The notes under the pieces were generated by a model. The model saw only the letters and a program-made list of their open reading frames with translations. It was not told where the DNA came from and made no database searches. The position numbers were made by a program, and so were the translations under genes. Below are positions 39,121 to 47,901 of a DNA stretch of 64,000 nt, in pieces; the first letter of the stretch is position 1, and the number at the start of each line of letters is the position of its first letter. Source of the stretch: DASUPK01 sp963800285 (GTDB lineage: Bacteria > Actinomycetota > Thermoleophilia > Solirubrobacterales > 70-9); contig CAWDAL010000012.1 of assembly GCA_963800285.1 (NCBI GenBank), positions 62,001 to 126,000 on the forward strand. The letters are read 5' to 3'.

Positions 39121-40635
39121 ATGCTCAGCCGCCCAGTGAGCTTCTACGTCACCACCCCGATCTACTACGTCAACGGCGAGCCCCATCTCGGGCACGCCTA
39201 CTCGACGATCGCCGCCGACATCCTCGCCAGGCACCACCGCCAGCGCGGAGAGGACGTCTTCTTCCTGACCGGGACGGACGAGCACGGCGAGCCGGTTGCG
39301 CAGCAGGCCGAGGCCGAGGGCGTCACCCCGCGCGAGCTCGGCGATCGCCTCGCCCCCCGCTTCAAGGAGATGGCGGCCAAGATCAACGCCTCCAACGACT
39401 TCTTCATCCGGACCACGGACGAGGGCCACATGAAGCGGGTCCAGGAGATCGTCCAGCGCGTCCACGACAACGGCCACGTCTACGAGGGGATGTACGAGGG
39501 CTGGTACTGCCCCCGCTGCGCCGACTTCAAGACCGAGTCGGAGATCGGGCCCGGCAACACCTGCCCGATTCACAAGATCCCGCTGACCCGCGAGGAGCAG
39601 AGGAACTGGTTCTTCAAGCTGTCCTCCTTCCAGGGGGCGCTGGAGAAGCTCTACGAGGAGCGCCCCGACTTCGTCGTGCCCGGCTTCAGGCGAAACGAGG
39701 CGCTCTCCTTCATCAGGCAGGGGCTCCAGGACGTCTCGCTGTCGCGGCCGACGTTGAAGTGGGGTGTGCCCGTCCCTTGGGACACCGACCAGGTGATCTA
39801 CGTCTGGTTCGACGCGCTGCTCAACTACTACACGGCGCTCGGCTACGGGATCGAGGGGGAGGACGTGACCGAGAAATTCTGGCCGCCGTTCCACATCCTC
39901 GCCAAGGACATCCTCAAGTTCCACGCCGTCTACTGGCCGGCCTTCCTGATGGCGGCCGGGATCGAGCTGCCGGAGCGAATGTTCATCCACGGCTTCCTGC
40001 TGATGGAGGGCCACAAGATGTCCAAGTCGCTGGGCAACGTCCTGGAACCAAACAAGGTGATCGAGGAGTTCGGGGCCGACGCGCTGCGCTTCTACTGCTT
40101 CCGGGAGGTCTCCTTCGGCCAGGACGGCCAGATCTCGCCCGCCGGCTTCGAGTCGCGCTACGAGTCCGAGCTCGCCGATCAGTACGGCAACCTGGCCAAC
40201 CGGGTGCTCTCGATGATCGGCCGCTACCGCGACCGCGTCGTGCCCGAGGCGGAGGCGGAGGCGGAGCTGGCGGGGGACCTGGATGGCGCCCCAGAGCGGG
40301 TGCGCGCGCTGCTCGACGAGGCGGAGCTGACCCAGGCGCTGGAGGAGATCTGGAAGCTCGTCCGCCGCCTCAATCAGTACGTCGAGGAGACCAGGCCGTG
40401 GGAGCTGTCCAAGGACGAGGCGTCGTCCGATCGCCTTGACTCCGTGCTCTACGGGCTGGCCGAAGGCCTCCGCGTCACGACGCTGCTGCTCCACTCCTAC
40501 ATGCCGGAGACGACCGGCCGGCTGCTCGATGCGCTTGCTGAGCCGGCCCGCGAGCTCGCCGACTTCGGGTCTCGTGGCGGGGGCCAGAGCCTCGGCGAGC
40601 TCGCCCCGCTCTTCCCGAAGCTGGCGCCCGCTTAG
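39121..40635 (+). CDS. metG: Methionyl-tRNA synthetase
   Basis: A class I synthetase of about 504 residues with the HIGH-type motif in NGEPHLGHAYSTIAADILAR, the zinc-knuckle region (YCPRCADFKT, then CPIHKIP) and the KMSKS motif in GHKMSKSLGNVLEPN. It charges tRNA-Met, initiator included. No C-terminal tRNA-binding (EMAP-like) domain follows, so the short form is used. I chose ATG 39121, before the conserved SFYVTTPIYYVNG strand; GTG 39138 is close and also possible. Confidence 0.95.
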   Translation: MLSRPVSFYVTTPIYYVNGEPHLGHAYSTIAADILARHHRQRGEDVFFLTGTDEHGEPVAQQAEAEGVTPRELGDRLAPRFKEMAAKINASNDFFIRTTDEGHMKRVQEIVQRVHDNGHVYEGMYEGWYCPRCADFKTESEIGPGNTCPIHKIPLTREEQRNWFFKLSSFQGALEKLYEERPDFVVPGFRRNEALSFIRQGLQDVSLSRPTLKWGVPVPWDTDQVIYVWFDALLNYYTALGYGIEGEDVTEKFWPPFHILAKDILKFHAVYWPAFLMAAGIELPERMFIHGFLLMEGHKMSKSLGNVLEPNKVIEEFGADALRFYCFREVSFGQDGQISPAGFESRYESELADQYGNLANRVLSMIGRYRDRVVPEAEAEAELAGDLDGAPERVRALLDEAELTQALEEIWKLVRRLNQYVEETRPWELSKDEASSDRLDSVLYGLAEGLRVTTLLLHSYMPETTGRLLDALAEPARELADFGSRGGGQSLGELAPLFPKLAPA

Positions 40636-40707
40636 CGGTCCAGGAGGCCCGAGACCCCGTGGTAGTGTGAATCGCGTAATCCGGAACGGCAAACAGGGAG
40701 GAAGTCG

Positions 40708-41133
40708 ATGAGCAGGAAGACTCGGATCGGGAGCATTGCCGCGGCCGTTGCAGCGACCGGAGTGCTGCTGCTCCCAGCCACCGGCGCCGTCGGTTCGCCG
40801 ACCGCACACAAGTCGGGCGCGATCGTCAACTACCTCACCACCGGCAAGCTCCGGATCGCCAAGAGGATCGTCGTGCCGTTCGTCTGCTCGGTCAACTGCG
40901 ACGTGACCTCGACGCTGAAGCTGAAGGGGCCTTTCGTCAAGGGCTCGGACACCGAGACCGGATCGCTGCAGGCCGGAGTCGCGGCGGGGCACTACATCAA
41001 GCCGAGCGGGAGGCTGAAGAAGCTGATGAAGGCCCACCCCGGCAGGTACAAGCTGATCAGCCACGTCACGGCGACGGATCCGGCGACGGGCGCGGTCGAC
41101 AAGATCGCTCACCGTTTCAGGCTGAAGAGGTAG
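40708..41133 (+). CDS. Secreted protein of unknown function
   Basis: A 141-residue protein with a signal peptide (RIGSIAAAVAATGVLLLPAT, then GAVGSP) and a short, Lys-rich beta-like mature part (AKRIVVPFVCSVNCDVTSTL, then KLKGPFVKGSD). One CSVNC pair may form a disulfide. GGGAGGAAG sits at a good distance before ATG 40708. It precedes the trypsin-like protease gene; no family recognised. Confidence 0.7.
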   Translation: MSRKTRIGSIAAAVAATGVLLLPATGAVGSPTAHKSGAIVNYLTTGKLRIAKRIVVPFVCSVNCDVTSTLKLKGPFVKGSDTETGSLQAGVAAGHYIKPSGRLKKLMKAHPGRYKLISHVTATDPATGAVDKIAHRFRLKR

Positions 41134-41212
41134 GGCTCCCGGGCCGGCCTCCGGCGGCGGATACGGAGAACTACTGATGCCCCGGCGCCCGGGTGCGCCT
41201 ACCCTGGCGGCG

Positions 41213-42061
41213 ATGTTCTCTCGTATCTCCAGGGTGGGAGTCGTGGCCATCTGCGCCGCCGCGCTGACCGGCGCGCTCGCCACCGGCATCGGGAACGCGA
41301 GCCCGCGCGCCGGCAAGAGCGTGATCGGGGGGACCCCCGCGGGCGTCGACCAATGGCCGTTCGCCGCCGCGGTGCTGACGCCGACCACGCTCTGCACTGG
41401 CACGGTGGTCTCCTCGACCAAGGTCCTGACCGCAGGCCACTGTGTGGGCGACCCGCTGACGATGACCGTCAGGACCCAATCCACCTCGGCCTTCGCCGGG
41501 GGCGAGGTGCACGCCGTCTCGTCCGCCGCCTTCGCGCCGGGGTTCGCTCACGGTTTCGAGAACGACCTGGCGATCCTGACGCTGAGGACGCCGACGACGG
41601 CGACGCCGATCCAGGTCGCGAGCGCCGCCGAGGACGCCGCCTACGCGCGTCCCGGCGCCCGGCTCTCGGAGGCCGGCTTCGGCAATCGCAACCCGCTGAT
41701 CGTCGGCAAGCCCCGGATCGGCCTGCTGACGGCGACGAACGTCTCGTCGAAGTTCTGCCCGCTGCCCGTATGGGCGATCTGCGATTCCGGCCGCAGGGTG
41801 GGCACGGCCTTCCGGCGCCTGCGCCGCAAGGTGAAGAAGAGGAAGGTCAAGGCCAGCGTCTGCTCGGGTGACAGCGGCGGGCCGCTGGTCGCGTACACCC
41901 CCGCGGGCCCTCGCCTGATCGGCACCGCCGAGGCGAGCACCGCGCCGCCCTCCAAGCGGAACCCGTTCTTCTTCGTGATCTGCGGGCTGAAGGGCTACCC
42001 GTCGATCCACACCCGCACCTCGCTGTACGGCGACTTCATCCAGGCGAATTTGGAACCTTAG
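41213..42061 (+). CDS. Secreted trypsin-like serine protease
   Basis: A protease of about 282 residues with a signal peptide (GVVAICAAALTGALATGIGN) and the chymotrypsin-fold start VIGGTPAGVDQWPFAAAVL. The catalytic triad is His76 in VLTAGHC, Asp118 in GFENDLAIL and Ser221 in CSGDSGGPL. A basic insertion (FRRLRRKVKKRKVKAS, about residues 200-215) lies right before the catalytic Ser, between Cys residues. It acts outside the cell. I chose ATG 41213, which places the signal peptide correctly; ATG 41177 would lengthen it. A family C repeat array follows its stop. Confidence 0.9.
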   Translation: MFSRISRVGVVAICAAALTGALATGIGNASPRAGKSVIGGTPAGVDQWPFAAAVLTPTTLCTGTVVSSTKVLTAGHCVGDPLTMTVRTQSTSAFAGGEVHAVSSAAFAPGFAHGFENDLAILTLRTPTTATPIQVASAAEDAAYARPGARLSEAGFGNRNPLIVGKPRIGLLTATNVSSKFCPLPVWAICDSGRRVGTAFRRLRRKVKKRKVKASVCSGDSGGPLVAYTPAGPRLIGTAEASTAPPSKRNPFFFVICGLKGYPSIHTRTSLYGDFIQANLEP

Positions 42062-42076
42062 AAGCATGGGCTTCGC

Positions 42077-42424
42077 CATAAGGTCGCGGCCACGAGCGGC
42101 CGCCCCACATAAGTCGCTCCGGGCTCCGCCCTCCGCTCCTGAGTGCAGCGGCCTGGTGGCCGCCATAAGGTCGCGGCCACGAGCGGCCGCCCCACATAAG
42201 TCGCTCCGGGCTCCGCCCTCCGCTCCTGAGTGCAGCGGCCTGGTGGCCGCCATAAGGTCGCGGCCACGAGCGGCCGCCCCACATAAGTCGCTCCGGGCTC
42301 CGCCCTCCGCTCCTGAGTGCAGCGGCCTGGTGGCCGCCATAAGGTCGCGGCCACGAGCGGCCGCCCCACATAAGTCGCTCCGGGCTCCGCCCTCCGCTCC
42401 TGAGTGCAGCGGCCTGGTGGCCGC
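42077..42424 (+). repeat. Family C tandem array: four 87-bp units
   Basis: Units start at 42077, 42164, 42251 and 42338, each 87 bases and apparently identical. A unit begins CATAAGGTCGCGGCCACGAG, then CGGCCGCCCCACATAAGTCG, CTCCGGGCTCCGCCCTCCGC, TCCTGAGTGCAGCGGCCTGG and TGGCCGC. Partial palindromes inside it (GCGGCCAC...GTGGCCGC) can form hairpins. Because 87 is a multiple of three, long open frames run through it on both strands; these are not genes. It fills the 366-bp gap between the trypsin gene and tatD. Confidence 0.9.
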
Positions 42425-42427
42425 TTA

Positions 42428-43198
42428 GTGGTCGACACCCACGCGCACCTCGGGCTCTGCGAGCCGGCGGAGGCCGAGCTGATCGCCTCCGCCCGCGCCG
42501 CCGGCCTCGAGCGCATCCTCACCGTCGGGCTCGACGAGGACTCGAATCCGGGTGCCGTGGCCTCCGCGGAGGCGAACGACGCCGTCTTCGCCGCCGTTGG
42601 CCGGCATCCGAACAGCGCGGCCGGATTCGACGAGGAGGCCGCGGAGGCGATCGAGGAGCTCTGTGACCGCCCCGGCGTCGTGGCGGTCGGCGAGACGGGC
42701 CTCGACTTCTTCCGTGACCGATCGGACCCGGAGGACCAGCGCCGCGCCTTCGCCGCTCAGATCGGCATCGCGAAGCGCACCGGGAAGGCCCTCGTCATCC
42801 ACCTCCGCGACCGCGACGGCACAGAGGATGCGGTCTCGGAGGCGTTCGACACCCTCGCGCGCGAGGCCGACGGCGTCGAGGTCATCCTGCACTGTTTCTC
42901 CGCGCACCCACGCTGGGCGGAGCGCGCCGCCGAGCGACGCTGGTACTGCTCGTTCGCCGGCAACCTGACCTATCCCAGGTCGGACCTGATTCGGGAGGCG
43001 GCCGGGATCGTGCCCGCGGATCGTCTGCTGGTCGAGACCGACTCCCCGTTCCTGGCGCCCCAGCCGGTCAGGGGGAAGCCGAACCAACCCGCCAACGTGG
43101 TCGCGACGGCCGAGACGCTCGCCGAGGTCCGCGGCGTCCCCTACGGTGAGCTTGAGGGAATCGTGGAGGCGAACGCCGCAAGAGTCTTCGGGTGGTGA
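42428..43198 (+). CDS. tatD: TatD-family metal-dependent DNase
   Basis: A 256-residue hydrolase from GTG 42428, which opens with VVDTHAHLGLCEPAEAE, the first metal motif (DTHAHL). Others are VAVGETGLDFF (Glu), VIHLRDRDG (His), VILHCFSAHP (His) and LVETDSPFLAP (Asp). TatD proteins are 3'-5' nucleases involved in DNA repair and quality control. I reject a start at 42404 because it lies in the repeat array. The stop overlaps rsmA by 7 bases, so the two are translationally coupled. Confidence 0.93.
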   Translation: MVDTHAHLGLCEPAEAELIASARAAGLERILTVGLDEDSNPGAVASAEANDAVFAAVGRHPNSAAGFDEEAAEAIEELCDRPGVVAVGETGLDFFRDRSDPEDQRRAFAAQIGIAKRTGKALVIHLRDRDGTEDAVSEAFDTLAREADGVEVILHCFSAHPRWAERAAERRWYCSFAGNLTYPRSDLIREAAGIVPADRLLVETDSPFLAPQPVRGKPNQPANVVATAETLAEVRGVPYGELEGIVEANAARVFGW

Positions 43199-44013
43199 GC
43201 GGTCGCGCCGGACCGCCGGAGCGCTCGCCCCGCCGGCTTGGCCAGAACTTCCTTGCCGACCCCAACCTGCTGGATGCGATCGTCCGGGAGGCGAGTTTGA
43301 CGGCGGACGACGTCGTGCTCGAGGTGGGCGGTGGCGGAGGCGCCCTGACCGAGCGGCTCGCCCAATCGGTGCGGCGGCTGCACGTGGTCGAGATCGACGA
43401 GCGCCTGCGCGACGAGCTGGAGCCGCTGGCGGCGGAGCTCGGTGGCATCCACCTGGTCTGGGGCGACGCTCTCAAGATCGACCTGGCGGGGCTGGCGCCG
43501 GCCCCGACCAAGATGGTTGCCAACCTTCCCTACGGGATCGCGACGCCCCTGCTGATCAGGACCATCGCGGAGCTCCCCTCGATCGAGAGCTGGCTGGTGA
43601 TGGTCCAGCGCGAGATCGCCGACCGGCTGCGCGCCGAGCCGGGCACCCGCGAGTACGGATCGCCGAGCGTGCTCGTGCAGCACGCCTGCGACGTGACGAT
43701 GCTCAGGACCGTCGACCCGGCGGTGTTCGTGCCCCGGCCGCGGGTCGGGTCGGCTCTGGTGCGGCTGCGCCGGAAGAGGGGCGGAGCCTCGCAGGATCTC
43801 GCGGTGCTGGTGCGGCTCGCGTTCGCGCACAGGCGGAAATCTCTGGCCCGCTCGCTGGAGCTGGCCCGGGCCGGGAGCCTGGAGCCGGCCCGGGGGGCGC
43901 TCGAATCGATCGGAAAGCCGCTGGATGCCCGCGCCGAGACGCTCTCGCCCGAGGAGTTCGAGCGCTTCGCGGAGGCGCTCGGCGAGCGGGAGAGAGAGCG
44001 GGAGAGACAGTGA
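43192..44013 (+). CDS. rsmA: 16S rRNA (adenine1518/1519-N6)-dimethyltransferase
   Basis: A 273-residue KsgA methyltransferase with RRLGQNFLADPNLLDAIVRE, the SAM loop VVLEVGGGGGALTERLA, ARLHVVEID-like RRLHVVEIDERL, and the catalytic KMVANLPYGIATPLLIRTI (N-L-P-Y). PAVFVPRPRVGSALVRL is a further hallmark. It dimethylates two adenines in helix 45 of 16S rRNA. GTG 43192 or the adjacent GTG 43195 starts it within the tatD stop; the next gene, ispE, starts within its own stop. Confidence 0.95.
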   Translation: MVSGRAGPPERSPRRLGQNFLADPNLLDAIVREASLTADDVVLEVGGGGGALTERLAQSVRRLHVVEIDERLRDELEPLAAELGGIHLVWGDALKIDLAGLAPAPTKMVANLPYGIATPLLIRTIAELPSIESWLVMVQREIADRLRAEPGTREYGSPSVLVQHACDVTMLRTVDPAVFVPRPRVGSALVRLRRKRGGASQDLAVLVRLAFAHRRKSLARSLELARAGSLEPARGALESIGKPLDARAETLSPEEFERFAEALGERERERERQ

Positions 44014-44864
44014 GCGTCGCCGAGATGCCGGGGGCCATGCTCGCCCCCGCCAAGCTCAACCTCTGCCTCTGTGTCGGTCCCACCCGCGAGGATGGCCTGC
44101 ACGAGATCCTCTCGCTGTTCGAGCCCCTCGAGCTGGCTGACGAGCTCAAGCTGACCGAGGTCGAGGCGGACGAGGTGATCATCGAGGGGATCGAGGGCCC
44201 CGATCTGACGGCCAGGGCTCTTGCCGCCCTGCGGGAGAACGGCTGGCAGGGTCCGCCACTGCGGATCGAGGTGACCAAGCGGGTCCCCGTGGCCGCGGGG
44301 CTCGGCGGGGGAAGCGCGGACGCCGCGGCGGTCCTGCGGCTCGCGCGCGGAGAGGTCGAGGGCCTGCGCTCGATCGCGGCGGAGATCGGGGCCGATGTCC
44401 CCTCACAGCTCCAACCCCGCGCCTGCCTCGTGGCCGGGGCTGGGGAGGTGATCGAGCCCGCCCCGCCGCCTGCCGAGCACGGCGTGGTGCTGATCCCGCA
44501 GGAGGAGGGTCTGGCGACCGCCGCGGTCTACGCCGAGGCCGATCGGCTCGGCACCCCGCGGGGAGAGTCCGAACTGGAGGCGATCCGGCGGCAGCTCCGT
44601 GACGCGGTGGACCAGCGCGGCTCGCCGCTGGAGTACCGCGAGCACCTCGTCAACGACCTGCAGCCGGCCGCGATCTCACTTCGGCCCGAGATCGAGGCCG
44701 CGCTGAGCGCGCTCGAGGAAGCCGGCGCGGCGCATGCGATGGTGACCGGCTCCGGGCCCACCGCGTTCGGCCTGTTCCCGGCCGTGGATGCCGCGGTCGC
44801 CGCGGCGGAGAACCTCCGCGAGGGCTTCCCCGGGGCGATCGCGACCGCTCCGCTCGCCGGATGA
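44010..44864 (+). CDS. ispE: 4-diphosphocytidyl-2-C-methyl-D-erythritol kinase
   Basis: A protein of about 284 residues of the GHMP kinase family: LAPAKLNLCLCVGPTREDGL opens the fold, VPVAAGLGGGSADAAAVLRL is the ATP loop, and MVTGSGPTAFGLFP the C-terminal motif. It phosphorylates CDP-methylerythritol in the non-mevalonate isoprenoid pathway. It starts at GTG 44010 overlapping the rsmA stop (GTGA) and ends overlapping the next start by 4 bases (ATGA). Confidence 0.93.
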   Translation: MSVAEMPGAMLAPAKLNLCLCVGPTREDGLHEILSLFEPLELADELKLTEVEADEVIIEGIEGPDLTARALAALRENGWQGPPLRIEVTKRVPVAAGLGGGSADAAAVLRLARGEVEGLRSIAAEIGADVPSQLQPRACLVAGAGEVIEPAPPPAEHGVVLIPQEEGLATAAVYAEADRLGTPRGESELEAIRRQLRDAVDQRGSPLEYREHLVNDLQPAAISLRPEIEAALSALEEAGAAHAMVTGSGPTAFGLFPAVDAAVAAAENLREGFPGAIATAPLAG

Positions 44865-46384
44865 GCGGCTCCCGCATCAGCTGGAAGTGGGTCCGCCGCG
44901 GGCTGCTGGCCGCCGCCATCGTCGCCTTCTTCGTCTTCCGCGGCGACCTGCCTCACCTCGACCTCGAGCAGGCGATTCAGGATCTCTCGAAGGGGCTGGG
45001 GGCGTGGACCTACCTGTTGGTCGGGGCCCTTGCTTTCCTCGAGACGGGAGCGTTCGTCGGGCTGATCGCGCCGGGCGAGTTCACCGTGATGCTCGGTGGC
45101 GCGGTCGCGGGCCAGGGGCACATCTCCCTGCCGGTGATCCTCGCGATCACCTGGGCGTGCGCGTTCGCCGGGGACTCGGTCAGCTTCATGCTCGGCGCGA
45201 GACTCGGACGCGACTTCCTCATCAAGCACGGCCGGCGATTCCGGATCACCGAGGAGCGCCTCGAGCAGGTCGAGAGCTACTTCTCTCGCTACGGAGGCCG
45301 GACGATCCTGATCGGGCGATTCATCGGGCTGGTGCGGGCGCTGGCCCCGTTCATCGCCGGCAGCAGCCGGATGCCCTACCGGAACTTCGCGCCCTTCAGC
45401 ATCCTGGGGACCGGGCTCTGGTCGACCGGCCTGATCCTGGCCGGCTACTTCTTCGCGCGGAGCCTGGACACGGTGACCAAGGTCGTCGGCAAGGGGCTGC
45501 TCGTCTTCGCGATCGTGATCGGGGTGGCGGTGGGGCTCTTCCTCGCCTTCCGCTTCCTCCGCGAGCCCGAGAACCGCGGGAAGGTCGCGGCCGAGATGGA
45601 GAGACGCAGGGCCCTGCGGCCGCTGCTGGCGCTGGGCCGGCGGCTGCGGCCGCAGTTCGCCTTCCTCGGCCGGCGTCTGACCCCCGGGGGCCTCGGCCTG
45701 GAGCTGACCACGCTCCTCGCCGCTCTCTCGGTCGGCCTCTTCGTCGTGATCGCCTACTGGGCGGTCGTCTCCGGCGACCCCGGCCCGACGCCCGGGGACC
45801 AGACCGCGCTCAACGTCGCCCACGACCTGCAGGCCTCCTGGCTCACCACCGCGGCCAAGGAGCTCACCCATCTCGGCTCGGGCTGGGTGACCTGGCCGCT
45901 GGCTGCGCTGGCGGCCGTCGCCCTGGCGGCGACGCGGCGCTGGCTGGAGTTCTGGGTGCTGGTCGCGGGCATGGTGATGACGATCCTGCTGGTCCACGGG
46001 ATCAAGACCTGGACCGACCGGCCCCGTCCGCCGGATCCGCTGTCCCCGGCGTCCGGCTGGGCGTTCCCGAGCGGGCACGCCGCCTACTCGACGCTCTATG
46101 TGTGGCTCTCGGTGACGCTTGCGCTGCGCCTGGCACCGGGAGTCACGAAGCGGAGCCTGATGATCACGGCCGGCATCGTGCTCGCGGCGCTGGTCGGGCT
46201 CACCCGCGTCTATCTGCGAGTGCACTGGCTCAGCGATGTGACCTCTGGATGGGCGCTGGGCCTCTCGTGCTTCTCGGCGGCCGCGATCGTCGCGCTGATC
46301 TCCTCCTACATCCGCCACAATCCCCGGCGTCATGAACGCGCCCCTCAGCTCGATCCTGGCGCCGGTGCTGGCGCTGGGAACTGA
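44861..46384 (+). CDS. DedA/SNARE-like plus PAP2 phosphatase fusion membrane protein
   Basis: A 507-residue protein. The N-terminal half (about 40-220) is a DedA-like module: FLETGAFVGLIAPGEFTVML, GRFIGLVRALAPFIAGSSRM and YFFARSLDTVTK. The C-terminal half (about 290-490) is a PAP2 phosphatase with the three motifs KTWTDRPRPPDP, FPSGHAAYST and RVYLRVHWLSDVTSGW. The fusion suggests lipid transport coupled with dephosphorylation, for instance undecaprenyl-diphosphate recycling; this is inferred. It overlaps ispE by 4 bases and the small membrane gene by 53. Confidence 0.9.
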   Translation: MSGSRISWKWVRRGLLAAAIVAFFVFRGDLPHLDLEQAIQDLSKGLGAWTYLLVGALAFLETGAFVGLIAPGEFTVMLGGAVAGQGHISLPVILAITWACAFAGDSVSFMLGARLGRDFLIKHGRRFRITEERLEQVESYFSRYGGRTILIGRFIGLVRALAPFIAGSSRMPYRNFAPFSILGTGLWSTGLILAGYFFARSLDTVTKVVGKGLLVFAIVIGVAVGLFLAFRFLREPENRGKVAAEMERRRALRPLLALGRRLRPQFAFLGRRLTPGGLGLELTTLLAALSVGLFVVIAYWAVVSGDPGPTPGDQTALNVAHDLQASWLTTAAKELTHLGSGWVTWPLAALAAVALAATRRWLEFWVLVAGMVMTILLVHGIKTWTDRPRPPDPLSPASGWAFPSGHAAYSTLYVWLSVTLALRLAPGVTKRSLMITAGIVLAALVGLTRVYLRVHWLSDVTSGWALGLSCFSAAAIVALISSYIRHNPRRHERAPQLDPGAGAGAGN

Positions 46385-46595
46385 GTACTACCTCTTCGGC
46401 ATCGCCGGGCTGCTCTCGGTATCGGTCTTCGTCGGGCTGATCCTGGCGCCCGCGCTGGGGTCCTACGGCCGTGCCTGGGAGAAGATCGTCGCCGGCTTCC
46501 TCTCGCTCTTCGTCCTGGCCGCGCTGGTGCTCGTCGGGCTCGTGCTCGGCGTCGTGATCTTCCTGAATTGGGACAAGATCTCCGGCTGGATCTAG
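46332..46595 (+). CDS. Small two-helix membrane protein
   Basis: An 87-residue protein with two hydrophobic segments (YYLFGIAGLLSVSVFVGLIL; then VAGFLSLFVLAALVLVGLVL) and a short hydrophilic end (NWDKISGWI). The start at ATG 46332 overlaps the fusion phosphatase by 53 bases in another frame. No family recognised. The overlap suggests coupled expression. Confidence 0.62.
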   Translation: MNAPLSSILAPVLALGTEYYLFGIAGLLSVSVFVGLILAPALGSYGRAWEKIVAGFLSLFVLAALVLVGLVLGVVIFLNWDKISGWI

Positions 46596-46629
46596 CGGTA
46601 ACCAGGGCGCAGCCAGGCAAAATGCACGG

Positions 46630-47865
46630 ATGAACGCGAAATCCTCACGCGAGCGCCACGCCGACCCCGGCAGCCTCGAGGAGCTGTCGGCCGCGATCGA
46701 GGCCGGGGCGGGCATGCCGGCAGTCGCCCGCGCCGCCGGCCGGGCACTCGATGCCAGCGTCGCGCTGATCGACCGCACCAGCAACGTGCTGGCCGTCGCG
46801 GCCGCCTCGCCCGACGAGGAGAAGAAGCTGCTCGCGGGCGGGGGCGGGGTGGAGACCGTCGACCTGCGCGTCGCGGACAGCTCGGTCGGCGAGCTGCGCT
46901 GGCGGCCTCGGGGGGACGACGAGCCGGACGCCCCGCTGCTGCGGATGGTGGCCACGCTCGTCGGGCTCGAGCTCGAGCGCTCGCGCTCGCCGGAGTGGGC
47001 GACCGACGAGGCCGCCGCGGACTTCGTCCGCGCCCTGCTGGACCGCAAGATCACCGACCGGGGCGACATCGAGGCGCGTGCCGCCGAGCTCGGCACCGAC
47101 CTCTCGGGTGGCGCGGGAGTACTGATCGCGCGCACCGTGCCCCATGTCACGCAAACCGGGGAGTGGCGCTCCCGGGTCCTGGCGATCGCGCTGCGCGCCG
47201 TCAGGGCGATCAGCCCGGGGGCGCTGGGCGCGGAGGGCGATCAGGACGCCGAGGGCGCGAAGGTGATCGCGGTCGTGCCCGCGGCCGAGGAGGAGCGGCT
47301 CGCCCGCGCGGCCGAGGCGCTCGCCAACGAGCTCGAGGCGGGGCTCAGCGGCTTCACAGTCAGCGTCTCCCAGAGCCGGGTCGCCCTCGACCCGGTGGAT
47401 CTCTACCGGGCCGGCCAGGAGGCGCTCCTGGCCGCCAACGTCGGCGAGGCCGAGGGTTCGCGCCTGCTCGCCTTCGAGCACACGGGCGCCTACCGGCTGC
47501 TGCTGCCCGCGATGAGCGAGGACCCGGCCGAGCTGGAGCGGTTCTACTCCGAGACCGTCGAGCCTCTCCTCGCGTACGACGAGCAGTACGAAACCGACCT
47601 GGTCGGGACGGTGGAGACCTATCTCGAGAGCGACGGGAACGTCGCCGCGACCGCCCAGCAGCTCTACACGCACCGTCACACCATCCGGTACCGGCTGGAG
47701 CGCGCGAGGGAGCTCTGCGGGCATGACGTCACCTCCACGGAGGGACGCGAGAAGCTGGGCCTCGGCCTGAAGGCGATGCGCGTGCTGGGCATCCACTCGC
47801 CCACGGGCCCGGCGGGGGAGCCGGGCACCGAGGCGGGACGGGTTCCGCCGGCCGAAGCCGATTGA
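46630..47865 (+). CDS. PucR/CdaR-type helix-turn-helix transcriptional regulator
   Basis: A 411-residue regulator. The N-terminal portion is GAF-like (ALDASVALIDRTSNVLAVAA). The middle is a GGDEF-like degenerate region as in CdaR. The C-terminal HTH_30 domain reads TYLESDGNVAATAQQLYTHR, then HTIRYRLERARELCGHDV. Such regulators respond to small metabolites such as diacids or purines; the ligand here is not evident. It starts at ATG 46630. A short family C remnant follows its stop. Confidence 0.85.
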   Translation: MNAKSSRERHADPGSLEELSAAIEAGAGMPAVARAAGRALDASVALIDRTSNVLAVAAASPDEEKKLLAGGGGVETVDLRVADSSVGELRWRPRGDDEPDAPLLRMVATLVGLELERSRSPEWATDEAAADFVRALLDRKITDRGDIEARAAELGTDLSGGAGVLIARTVPHVTQTGEWRSRVLAIALRAVRAISPGALGAEGDQDAEGAKVIAVVPAAEEERLARAAEALANELEAGLSGFTVSVSQSRVALDPVDLYRAGQEALLAANVGEAEGSRLLAFEHTGAYRLLLPAMSEDPAELERFYSETVEPLLAYDEQYETDLVGTVETYLESDGNVAATAQQLYTHRHTIRYRLERARELCGHDVTSTEGREKLGLGLKAMRVLGIHSPTGPAGEPGTEAGRVPPAEAD

Positions 47866-47868
47866 CGG

Positions 47869-47901
47869 CCTCGCTTTCAGATCGCGGCCAGAGGTGGCCG
47901 C
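47869..47901 (+). repeat. Family C repeat remnant
   Basis: CCTCGCTTTCAGATCGCGGC, CAGAGGTGGCCGC: the two outer ends of the family C unit joined, with the middle missing. It lies between the convergent CdaR-like and GH15 genes. Confidence 0.5.

Noticed and set aside
42077..42424. CRISPR array
   Set aside because: The units are directly contiguous 87-bp copies with no unique spacers, and no cas genes are nearby.
41171..42522. Several long open frames with repeated GGRSPERLMWGGRSWPRPYG-like peptides on both strands
   Set aside because: They come from the 87-bp tandem repeat, whose length is divisible by three; no ribosome site, and TatD starts beyond the array.
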